NCBI RefSeq assembly: GCF_000516985.1
Contig: NW_006917095.1
Span: 2,547,077 to 2,611,076, forward strand
Direction: 5' to 3'
Length of the DNA stretch: 64,000 bases
From: Pestalotiopsis fici W106-1
Lineage: Eukaryota > Ascomycota > Sordariomycetes > Amphisphaeriales > Sporocadaceae
Both the position numbers and the translations under genes were made by a program. Position 1 is the first letter of the stretch, and every line of letters begins with the position of its first letter. This document shows positions 32,690 to 43,568 of the stretch, piece by piece. The notes under the pieces are model-generated. The model was not told the DNA's origin. It saw nothing but the letters and a program-made list of their open reading frames with translations, and did no database searches.

Positions 32690-35600
32690 ATGGCTGGCGA
32701 CCTTAACCAAGTGGTCCAGCTGCTGGATGCCACCTTGAAGCCGGCAGAGCGAAGAAAGGGTAAGTTGAAGCCAACGTACAAATCCTTTCTCACGGTGGTC
32801 GTCAGGGCAGAAGAGATTTATATGCAGATTGCTTACGAAATACACAGCCGAACTCGCACTCAAGGCTGAAGAGAAGCACCAGGGCTTCTCCCTCCTCCTC
32901 CTTCAGATCGTCCACAACGAGTCGTTGCCACAACAGAATCGTCTCTCGGCCGCCCTATACTTCAAAAACTTCATTCGATTCAACTATGTGGTATGTTGGG
33001 TTCTCGAGCTCGAGGGAGGCATGGACTAAAACTCGAACAGGACGCACAAGGAAATTACAAGTTGCCCTCAAATGAGGTGGACACCATCAAACAAGAGCTG
33101 ATTGGCCTGATGATTACTTGTCCTCCCGCCATCCAGACTCAGCTTGGTGAAGCTATCAGCTTGATCGCGGATTCTGACTTCTGGGAGAGATGGCAAACAC
33201 TGGTGACAGTATGCTGCTCCGTGACAGAAAGAAATGACACAGCTTTACTGACTAAATCAACAGGACCTCGTTTCGCGCTTGACGCCGGACAACGCCAAAG
33301 TCAATAACGGCGTGCTGGAAGTTGCGCATTCCATCTTTCAGAGATGGCGACCGCTTTACAGATCCGATGAACTGTTCACCGAGATCAACCACGTCCTGAA
33401 GACCTTTGCGGCCCCTTTTCTTGAGCTTATGATCGTGGGTGTATATATACCTAAGCACAGAGAGAAACCTACTAACCACTTGCAAATCAGGCTACCGACG
33501 GTCAGATCAAGGCCAATCAGAACAACAAGGAAGCCCTAAAGGCCTACTTGCTGACATTCAATCTCCTCATCAAGGTTTTCTACGACCTCTCGTGCCAAGA
33601 CCTACCGCCCCAGTTCGAAGAGTCCCTCGACCGTATCGCAGCCTTACTTCACGAGTACCTGGTATATCAGAACAATTTGCTCGTGACAGATGACGATGAC
33701 GAGGCTTCCGTTCTGGAAAACGTCAAGGCTGATATTTGCGATGTCTTGCAATTATACACGACCAAATACGATGACGAGTTTGGCCGATTTGCGCCCAAGT
33801 TCATTTCAAGCGCATGGAATCTGCTGTCTTCTCTCGGCCCCCAACAAAAATACGACAATCTTGTTAGCAAGGCCCTGCAGTTCCTGACAGCTATTGCCAG
33901 CCAAGATTCACACGCTCAGAACTTCAATGATGAGGCTGTCTTGAAGCAAATTGTTGAGGGCGTCGTGCTTCCCAATGTCGCACTTCGTGAGTCTGATATT
34001 GAGCAGTTTGAGGATGAGCCCATTGAGTTTATTAGAAGAGATCTCGAGGGATCCGACACGGACTCGAGACGACGAGCCGCTACGGATTTCTTGAAGAAGC
34101 TCCAGGAGAAGTTCGAGGCATTGGTGACTGGAGTGGCCGGAAACTACATCAACCATTACTTGGAGCAGGGCAAGACAAACTGGAAAGACAAGGACACTGC
34201 TGTCTCACTCTTCTTTTCGATCGCTGCCAAGGGCGCTGTGACTGCAGCACAAGGTGTCAAGACCATCAACTCTCTCATTGATGTTGTCGACTTCTTCCAG
34301 AAGCACATTGCCGCAGATCTGATCAATGTCGAGTCCGAGCCAATCTCCAAGGTTGACGCCATCAAGTTCCTCTACACATTCCGCAGCCAGCTTACAAAGG
34401 AACAATGGCAAGGTGCATTCCAGCCACTCATTCAGAACCTCGGATCGGACAACTATGTCGTCTACACGTATGCTGCTATTGCAGTCGAACGTGTCTTGTA
34501 CTTGACTGATGACGCGGGCAACCATGTCTTTTCTCGAACCGATATTGAGCCATTCGCCAAGGATTTATTGGATCACCTATTCAAGCTTGTGGAAAAGGAC
34601 ACTGCACCGGCAAAGATGCAAGAGAATGAGTTCTTGATGCGATGCATCATGCGTGTGCTCATCGTTATGAAGGACGGTGTTCTGCCTTTTGCAGACATGG
34701 TCTTGGATCACCTTATCAGGATCACGGCTGTCATCAAGGAGAACCCAAGCAACCCCAGATTCTACTACTATCACTTTGAAGCTCTGGGCGCATTGGTCAA
34801 GTAAGTCCTGTGCATCTAACCTGTGGAACATGGCTGACCAAGACTTAGGAATGGTTCGCCTGGTGCTAGTGCTCAACTTCAGGAACGCTTGTGGGCTCCC
34901 CTCCACACGATTCTCATTGAAGAGGTCAACGGTAGGAAAGATGTCTGAAACTCTTGTTCCACAAAAAGACTAATAAAGTGCGACAGAATTCATTCCCTAT
35001 GTCTTCCAGCTCTTCGCCGCGCTTCTGGAGCCAAACCCTTCCGGTGCACTGCCCGACCACTACAAGGCTCTAGTCGGTCCCCTTATTCTGCCTACGATCT
35101 GGGAGACCCGAGGCAACGTGCCTGGTGCCGCCCGTTTACTGGCTGCCATTATTCCCAGAGCCACTGAGTCAATCATTGCAGAAAATCAGCTTGAGCCAAT
35201 TCTGGGCATCTTCCAGAAACTCCTGAGTGGCAAGAAGACCGAGCAGAGCGCCTTCGAGATTCTTGACGTGATTGTGGTGTCTATTCCAAAGTATGTATAT
35301 CAAGGAGTTGCGAAACATCAACTGCTGACATGATGTTGTAGGCCCGTTCTCGAGAAATACTTTGTCACAATTCTGCAATTGCTGTACACCAAGCTGCAAA
35401 ACAACCCCTCTGACTCGTATAAGAGAAACTTTGTTTGCTTCTACCACTTGGTATCAGCCAAGACTGAAGCTGGTCTGGGAGCTGATTTCTTTATCGCGCA
35501 AACTGACTCCATTCAAGCCAACATCTTCACGCCCATCTACCTGCAGCAAATTCTTCCCATTTCCAAGACCTTGGCCCGTCCGGTGGATCGCAAGCTGGCT

Positions 35601-35972
35601 GTTGTGTCGTTTGCCAAATCACTTGCAGAGAGTCAGGCTTTCGCACAGCGGTACCAGAAGGGGGGTTGGCGCTTTACATGTGAAGCCATGTTGACCTTGC
35701 TTGCCAATGCACCCACGTTGGCCACTGGCGGTGGCAACGAGGTGGTGAACGAGGCAGATGTTGATGATATTGGATTCGGCATGGGATTTACGCCTTTGAA
35801 CACGTGCAGGCAGCCAACCAGAGACGAGTTCCCTCAGATCCAGGACGTTCCCCAGTGGGTGAAGCAGTATCTTACGCATGCCAACGCTTCACAAAACAAT
35901 GTCATTGCGGGCTACGTACAAGAACGTCTCACGGATGAGGGTAAGCAAGCGTTGGCAGTGTACATTAGCTAG
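32690..35972 (+). CDS. CSE1: Exportin-2 / importin-alpha re-exporter CSE1
   Basis: Eight exons: 32690-32759, 32848-32990, 33041-33208, 33264-33434, 33491-34800, 34849-34931, 34987-35290 and 35342-35972. All seven introns are GT-AG and in phase; the product is 959 residues, matching the usual ~960 of CSE1/CAS. The importin-beta N-terminal domain is at ~20-95 (AELALKAEEKHQGFSLLLLQ, LSAALYFKNFIRFNY), followed by the Cse1 HEAT-repeat superhelix (CQDLPPQFEE, TDDDDEASVLENVKADIC, QFEDEPIEFIRRDLEGSD). The protein binds RanGTP and importin-alpha in the nucleus and returns importin-alpha to the cytoplasm; it is essential in yeast. The ATG at 32690 lies in a good A-rich context (CACAACCATGGC). Intron density is highest at the 5' end, as is common in ascomycetes. 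The call is secure. Confidence 0.96.
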
Positions 35973-38149
35973 GTGCGACGATGACTTTGTTTTTGGGACA
36001 CGTTTGACTTTTTATTTTGAGGATTGGACATGAGAGATACCAAAAAGGGCACATGATGTAGACAGCCCAGAGAAAAGGCGTATGCGGGAGATAGTATAAC
36101 GAGCATTAGACGATTAAGTTTCTATGACGAAAATACACGACACAAGCTGAAGAATGGTCGGTAGCTCAATGCCAGTCAAAATTGCATGTACGCCATTCCA
36201 CTTTGGTCCATGCAGGTTGGCAACGCATGTATCAGTTCAGCTCGAAAATGGCGGTTTGCTCATCTGCCTCAAATGCCGTTTCGGTAAGCAGGAAAATGGG
36301 CAAGGGCAGAAGATGCATGATAGGTATTGCGATTGTTAAGGGGGGGTTTGGAGAGGGCGGGAGGGGGGATGGAGGGGTATTTCGAGGCGGTGACAGCAAG
36401 TTGATTGAAGCTTATAGAGAGGTACATACATACATACATACGGTAGCTTCCAGGCGTCTGTCGCGCAACCTAAACGGCCCATCCGCCATGTATCTATCTG
36501 ACCTTTACGTGTCCCGCCCGTGCCTGGGCGAGGATCAGCTTGCAGTACGTAGCGATCGATGTCCGACTGATGTGATGTGACACCAGGTTAGGTAACCGCC
36601 CTTCCCCGAGTTCAAGTTAGGGAGATAAGGAAGGCACTGCTTAGTTGGTTGCAAGTTCTAGCAATCAATGTTACATATCGTGAATGTTAAAAGTAAGGCT
36701 CCAGCAACAAATAGGCATGGGCGACTCCAGCTCAGCCCATTTCCGCGTCTCTTTTGGGGCATTAATCTTACCTAGGCACACAGCTTGGGGATTGGGGCTG
36801 AGGACTTTTTTAAGGCACAGCAAAGAGCAGCAGCCAGTGCAGTGGGCACAAGCAGCTTTTCGGCACACCGCAGGCAGGTAACCTAGGTACATTAGAGGCA
36901 GGCTTTTCGGCCAGCCATTCGTCATCCTAACAGCCCTGTCGACGACTTGTCTGTGCCTTTGAGCTACATGCACTCACTACATTATCCATCGGTTACACTG
37001 CAGACTAGTAGCATTTTTTGGCCCCAGATGAGCCACGGAACCACGTCGCTCTACAGATCTGTGCTAGCTCCCAGGGTCACATCATACATTCATTGTAGAT
37101 CATCGATCAGCGAGAGAAGATAAAGATACATCCCAATTCATGATGGGCAAAACCAAACCATCTGTCTTCTCCAAGCAAAGAGATCAATCGTCAATCTATG
37201 CCTTGGTCATGATAAAAGAAAAAAGGCCCGTGTTTTTTTCTGATCATGGAGCGAGCGACTGCAATGGCAAACACCAAACATTTAGGTATATCCACAAGAT
37301 GATCAAGTATAGTCTCCGTACTAGTTATACCAACACAAACACTCGACCCGCTTGCGTTTCCATCTCGGCAGTAGCGGAGTCTAGTTCTGGAACATAAAAT
37401 ACAAACTTCATTTGTTATTGGCTGAGTACCGGTCTTGGCTTCCGGGTGGGTATGTTCTAGTTGAGCCAACAAACTGCCAGCAATGCATCGAAGCCCTTTG
37501 CGCCGCATGAGCCTCATCGACGCAGGCCGCTGGAGTTCAAGTTAGTTTACGTTATGCTCACCATTGCACAGCCGAAAGCAGGGGCAAAGCACGGCCCGAG
37601 AATATTGCACACGCAAAGATGCTTCTCAGCTGTTATTCTCCCCTTTTTTGATTCCGTCACGAGGTTGCTTGGACGACTGCAAGCCACCTTTTGATTAGGC
37701 GAGAAACAGAAGAAAATCGTGGCCAAACTACCCGATGACTACAAGCATCCCAATCCTTCATGATGCGGAGATCCCTGGCCTCGGAATTCGGTCGCACGGC
37801 AATCCCCTCCTCCTCTAGCACCCCAGCCTTGGGACTTTTTTGCTTTCTTCGGCGAGCGACAGCGCGGCAAAGCTGTCTACGGCACGATGCAAGTAAACTT
37901 GGTCATCTAGGCAGGTAGCTATCACGAAGTCCGGGCCCATGGCCCTTTTGCTCGTCTAATCCCTGGTGGTGGTTGGGAACTCGTATATAAGTCAGCTTGC
38001 CACGACCCTCCTCAGCACTCACTTGGCTTTTTTGCTACCTACTTATCAATTACATCATCTTGAACAAGGCAAGACATATTTTGCTTCTTTATTGTGTTTT
38101 ACTTCGGAAATCATAATCATCATCTAGTCACACGAATCACGACCGCCAA
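35973..38149. other. 2.2 kb intergenic region with G-tract cluster and CATA repeat
   Basis: 3' of CSE1 and 5' of the S10 peptidase. A G-rich stretch (36340-36377) has at least four runs of three or more G. A CATA tetranucleotide repeat lies at 36424-36440. The distal part is the peptidase promoter. No gene is seen. Confidence 0.55.
37984..37990 (+). promoter_or_regulatory. TATA box of the S10 peptidase gene
   Basis: The sequence TATATAA lies 160 nt upstream of the peptidase ATG, and pyrimidine-rich sequence follows (TTGGCTTTTTTGCTACC). Position and sequence fit a core promoter element; this is inference from sequence only. Confidence 0.55.
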
Positions 38150-40531
38150 ATGCGTGCATTCTCGTGCCTCCTAGGCCAGAGCCTGGTGGCCGCCTGTGGG
38201 CTTGCCTCGACCGTATCGGCAGGCGTCCTGCGATCAAGATTATCAGAAGGGATTCAAATAGAGTACAATGAGGTCAGCGCACTCCAAACAATCTTTCACA
38301 GATCATTTGCACCACAGACATTCTGACACAATGACCAGCCCAATATCTGCGAGACTACCCCAGGCGTCAAATCATATAGTGGCTATTTGACGCTCAACTC
38401 GACGAGCTTGCAAGACTATCCTCAAAAACTCTTCTTTTGGTTTTTCGAGGCGCGTAATGATCCAGAAAATGCCCCGTTGAGCATTTGGCTCCAGGGAGGA
38501 CCTGGAGCACCCTCGATTGACCAGGCATTGAACGAGAACGGCCCGTGTCGAGTGCAGTCGGACGCAAACTCGACCGTCCTGAACCCATACTCGTGGAACA
38601 ACCACGTCAACATGTTGTACATTGATCAGCCCGTACAGACCGGGTACAGCTACGACGTGGCCACGCCCGGCGTCATTGACGGGTTGTCTGGAGACATATA
38701 TCCCAACGACACGTGGACGGGCCCTCTCAACGTGACGGCTGTTGCTGGCGTGTTTGCGAGCCAGGATTTGACCCGCACCGTTCCCACGACTGCCGTGGCT
38801 GCTGAGGCCATTTGGGAGTTCTTGCAATTGTGGTTGAGCGAGTGAGTTGTGCCTAGAAATTCAATGCCCAGAGACAAGCGGATGGCTAATGCTTGGGCAG
38901 ATTTGAACAGTACCAACGAAAGAGCATCAGTATCTGGGCCCAGTCATAGTAAGTTGTATAAATCTCGGCCAATTACAAGATTTGTATGCTGATACAGTTT
39001 TGCTCTTGTAGCGGTGGACATTATGCGCCTGCAATCGCGCATCTATTGCAAACCCGCTCCAAGTCGTGTTCCAAGAACCACCTCAAGATCTCTGTCGACA
39101 CTGTGGGCATCATCAGCGGCTTCACCGAATTTGCCACGTATGCCGAGTCATATCCCAACTTTGCCCTCAACAACACGTACGGGATCCAGGCGTACCCGGT
39201 AGAGGTTGCCGAGTCGGCGGCGGCGAACTGGTCCGCGCCGGGAGGTTGCAAGGACCAGCTTGATAGCTGCCGCGCCCTGACACCAAACGGATACCACGAC
39301 CAATACGGTACCAATGATACCGTCACCGAGGTCTGCGGTTCAGCCTTTTTGTTCTGCTGGACGTATGTCTACTATGCGTACGACGCGCTCTCTGGGGTAA
39401 GTCTTCTAAGAACTCAATAAAAAAATAAAAAAAAACAAGGGAATGGGGAGAAAAAATCAGCCAAACGGATTGTCTAACTAGCATTATAGCTTGATCCCTT
39501 TGATATTACCCACTCGACTCCAATCTCTTTCCCTCCGCCATATGTGTACGGATACCTGAACCAAGACTGGGTCATGGAGGCCCTGGGCGCAGATGTCAAC
39601 TATACGGTCAACAGCAACCCAACGCAGAATAGTAAGTTACATGCCATTCCATTTTACCTGACCTATAGAATTTTTATATTAGAGTTTTTCTAACCATGTG
39701 ACCTATAGCTTTCTTTGGCGTTGGCGATTTCGTCTTTGATGGCTTCACCGACGACCTGGCCCAGCTCCTCGACGACGGAGTCAAGGTGTCACTGATCAAT
39801 GGTGACCGTGACTTTCGTTGCAACTGTACGTATTTGAAACTGTTCCTTGCTATTGTTCTTGATACTCTTGTGCATGGAATTGAGTGCTGACTTTTTGCTC
39901 GATTCTTAGGGGTTGCTGGAGAACAAGTCAGCTTGAACATAGACTACAAGAACAAGGACGACTTTGCTGCGGCTGGATATGCCGAGATTGTTACCAATGA
40001 TGAGTATATTGGCGGCTTTGTCCGTCAATATGATGGCTTCTCCTATGCCCGTGTCTTTGAGGCCGGCCACCACAGTAAGTATCCGGCACCTCCTGTCTTT
40101 GTACAACCACCACCCTTCCCACCCTCCCTCCAAAAACAGCAACACGAAAGACTCCTCACAATACTGACATTTGACAACCTCAAGTCAACTCGGACCAACC
40201 CGAGACAGCCTACCAGCTCTTTCAACGCACCATGTTTGGCAAGGATCTGGCGACTGGCAGTATAGACCTCGCAGACTGCGGGACAGAGGACGACGACAAT
40301 GATGACAACGACAAGGGTCTCTACAGTACCGAGGGTCCAGCGTCCGTCTTCAACGTGACCAACACACCCCCCCTGGACCCAGGCTCTGAGTGCTTTGTCC
40401 TCGTCTTGCCCTTTTCCGGGTACTGCACCGACGAGCAGATCCTCGCCTTGTACGATGGGTCCGCCGTGATTGAGAATAATATCGTCGTCAGCCCGGCCGG
40501 TAGGCCTGCAGCAAATTCGACGACGGTTTAG
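38150..40531 (+). CDS. Secreted serine carboxypeptidase, family S10
   Basis: Eight exons: 38150-38272, 38339-38841, 38901-38948, 39012-39396, 39490-39631, 39709-39825, 39910-40074 and 40185-40531, all GT-AG and in phase; the product is 609 residues. The N-terminal signal peptide is followed by an alpha/beta-hydrolase fold. Landmarks are LSIWLQGGPGAPS (oxyanion-hole loop), catalytic Ser224 in AQSYGGHY, Asp435 in NGDRDFRCNW and His493 in EAGHHINSDQP. It should remove C-terminal residues from peptides at acidic pH outside the cell or in the vacuole; many N-glycosylation sequons fit secretion. Two unusual points: the residue before the catalytic Ser is Gln223, where family members usually have Glu (GESYGG), and the usual His-Met-Val-Pro stretch is His-His-Ile-Asn-Ser. 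Near the C-terminus is a short acidic run (EDDDNDDND). There is no GPI signal. Confidence 0.92.
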
Positions 40532-41704
40532 AGACTGGAATGGGAGAAAAAAAAAAAAAAAGCGAAAGACAGGCTCATGGAACCTCCCCCTAATGGACAA
40601 GGACGAATGGAGAGAGGCGTCTGAAGTCTCTCCTTGGAGGATATATGAAACATACAATCATGAAGGATATGAGGATATTTTATTCAGCTGCAAAGATAAT
40701 AGTAATCATCAACATTAGACTGCTCGAATCTCGAATAATGGCAAATATTGATATGCAAAAGCGTTTCCATATGCGTGGTCTGGATTTGGGCGATTCTAGT
40801 CGAGATTGAACATGCGGATAAGGTGTCAAGACTAGGTGCAAATCATATATACTTGACACTCGACTACATACAAACCCAACTGTCGCAGATAGAGTGGTTT
40901 AGATAATAAGATGAATGATTTGCCAGTAATCATCGCAGAAATCCATTCGACTGCCGAATTGACGCCCAATGCGTTGTTGCATGCAGAAATGCACTCAATG
41001 AAGAATGGCTATCTGTTTCCCAGCAGCATACACGAAAGAAAACTTCACGCGAGTCACTCCAGCTTGTAAAGCCACGACCATCATTATTACAAAAATCAAC
41101 AAAACCTTGCTCGTTTCATATGTATTGATATTTGTAGATAGATTTCATAAGGTTGTTTCATGGCCAACCACCCTCGCCATTCTCATCGTTTTCATCAATA
41201 GAGGGAATGAGGGGACGGCTGTCTGGAAAGTATCTTTGTGCTCGATACTTCGATCGTATCACATCTGTCCATCTTTGCATTATGTGTCCACGAATTGCTT
41301 CCAGACAGAGTAAAATAGTAAAAACAAAATACAATACAGGTACTCCCCGCCAAATGCTCGCTAAGGTTCTTCTCCGGAATTCCAACTTCTCCAGGCCCCA
41401 ATATCTCCAAAGGGACAGTGTAGCGGACCACCAAGCTGTGGAATGTCCAAGACGGGAAAAAGGAAATAAATAAAATAGAGAAAGATGCTCAACCGTGCCC
41501 CAGCAGAGCGACATCTTGGAGGGGTCTTCGATCATGAAAGTCGTGACAGGGTAAACGGACGTTCTTTATCGTACAAAATAACATATCGGGTGATCTCGTA
41601 AGATCTCGATCCCGCCGAGTCGTTAAATATGAGAGGAAAATAAAAAGAAATGTCGTGTGTGGTATATGTTTGGATTTATGGTTCGTTTCGTCTCGAATGA
41701 ATTC
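40532..41704. other. Convergent spacer, no gene
   Basis: 1.2 kb between two converging genes. It begins with a poly-A tract (about 40547-40561) just after the peptidase stop and is otherwise AT-rich. No coding or RNA feature is seen. Confidence 0.55.
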
Positions 41705-43568
41705 TCATAGGAAACCACCTTCGCCGCCTCCAAACACTCCAATGCTGCCGCGCCAATTGCACTTTTCTTGTTCGGTAGGTCGCGGTGTGTTGCGAGTGTT
41801 GTGCCCGCTTCGGGGTGTGGTCTGCTGAGCTTCATACTCGCTACTGGCCCTACTACTACCAGTGCTTTGGTTGGTCTGAACTATTAAAAGACTACTCGTA
41901 CTGCTAAGGCGGCGGGTGAATTCGGTAAAACTGAGACGCTTTGCACTCGAGGCGGAATTCCGGTGTTCAGCGTGTGGCCGGAGGTTGGCGTCTTCTCGCG
42001 GTCTGGGTGGAGGTTCGAGTGGTGATGAGGGCACCTGTGGTTGGCTGGTTGTCCTAGGGGACATGAGAGGCCGTGGCCGGGAATGGGCGGTATGTGGGCG
42101 GGCAATAGACGAGCCATCGTATGCTCCCGAGTCTGCATGGAAGCTCAGAGCTGTCCTTCCAGTATGGGAAATCGAACTGTGCCGGTTGGAAAGGTAATGG
42201 AGGCTGCGATGCGTCGATGGGCCAATTGCATGCCTGTCGCCCGTTATCTCCTCCTCAAAGACATCTTCATCTGTGGATTCGTCGTCGGTTGCGTCGTTGA
42301 GATCGTCTTGGTCGGAATCATCGTCCTCCCACGTGCTCGTCATGGGTGGTGTGATGAGCGTCAACTTCTCCTTTTCCTTCTTCCGTTGCTCCTCCTTCTC
42401 CCGCATCAGAGCTTCGAATCTGGCCAACGAGCTAAGGTTCTCCTCACCCGGAAGGGCTTCCCGGTCCGATCCCGGAATGCGCCTCATCTGGAACGCACGG
42501 TCGAGGATCGTCTCTCTAGGAAACGGAGGCGACGTTGACATTGGCGGGCCCTGCTGGCCTTGGGAACCTACGCTGCCCCTGCCCCGGATTGGAGAGCTCA
42601 ACGTGGACGAGCGTCCCTGAGCTGATGTCCATCCAAGCATGTAGTCTCCTGGATAGTCAAAGACCGTGGTCGCTGGTGATGGGAGATCCGTGGGCAGCAC
42701 AGTGGTATAGTGCTGGCCGGGAACCATGTACCCCATGCCCATTGCGTTGACCGAGCTCGCATGCGATGACAAGTCACTCTTCCTCGACCTCAGACTTGGC
42801 GATCCTGACGAAAAGGTAACAGGCCTGTCTCTGCTCGATCTTGATTGACTCGATTGGCTCTGGCTATGCGATACAGTTTGCCGAATCGACTCGGAGGCGT
42901 CACGGGATGATGTAGCGAAGGGGTTCGAAAAGAGGGGGGAAATGGGCGTGCTCGGAGTCTGGAAAGCTTTCCCTCCCGGGACTCCCGGTTGCATCAGAGA
43001 GGAGATGCACCGAGCCCAGTCATGCAGCGTGTAGTGTTCGTCGGCAGGGCGAAAGTACAGCGTCATCGGCCCAGAGTCCTTTGTCGAAGTCAAGCCAGCT
43101 GTGCGACTCGACCGCCGCTTTCGAAGCTTGTCCGTGGCTGGGTCGGGAGAGATCTGTAGGATGAGTGTTGGCGACGGCGGGCCCTGCTTCCGAAGGGCAA
43201 AGTTCTGCACGACGCAATCGGTTATGGAGGCGAACGAGTGTTGCTGGACGGCATCCCAGTCCTCCTTGTTTTTGTATATTGACAAGTATACGGCATCGGG
43301 AGCCGGAATCTGCTTGATCTTATTGCTGGACCCACGAGCGTCCTTGATACGGCTCGTGGATAGAACCTGCGACAGACTTGGGCTAGACTGTACCACATCT
43401 CTCTGCGGACTGCCAACAACGACAAAACGTTGCTACACCACGAATCAATTGGCTGTTCTGTTGATGTATCGCAAACAATGGTTGGCTGGGTGGGTGAGAA
43501 TTTACCTTCCAGGCAGCACGACCGATCAGGGCGGTCCGGTCGGGAGGGACCAGCAAGAAGCCCTCCAT
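41705..43568 (-). CDS. Ser-rich fungal protein with PH-like N-terminal region
   Basis: Two exons on the minus strand: 43568-43506 (21 codons) and 43402-41705, joined by a 103 nt GT-AG intron; the nearer CAG acceptor at TGGCAG gives an immediate stop, so the second CAG (CCGCAG) is used. The product is 586 residues. Residues ~45-150 (DAVYLSIYKNKEDWDAV, TLYFRPADEHYTLHDWARCI) have the strand pattern and terminal Trp-containing helix of a PH-like fold. The rest is low complexity: Ser/Arg/Pro-rich, with a basic-acidic coiled stretch (REKEEQRKKEKEK) then a highly acidic patch (EDDDSDQDDLNDATDD) near the middle. It may be a cytosolic membrane-associated or signalling scaffold, rich in possible phosphosites. 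I do not recognise a named orthologue. It lies beside the largest gene-poor block, which would be its upstream region. Confidence 0.75.

Noticed and set aside
36424..36440. CATA tandem repeat considered as a CRISPR-like or telomere-like array
   Set aside because: It is a simple microsatellite without spacers and unlike the TTAGGG telomere repeat.
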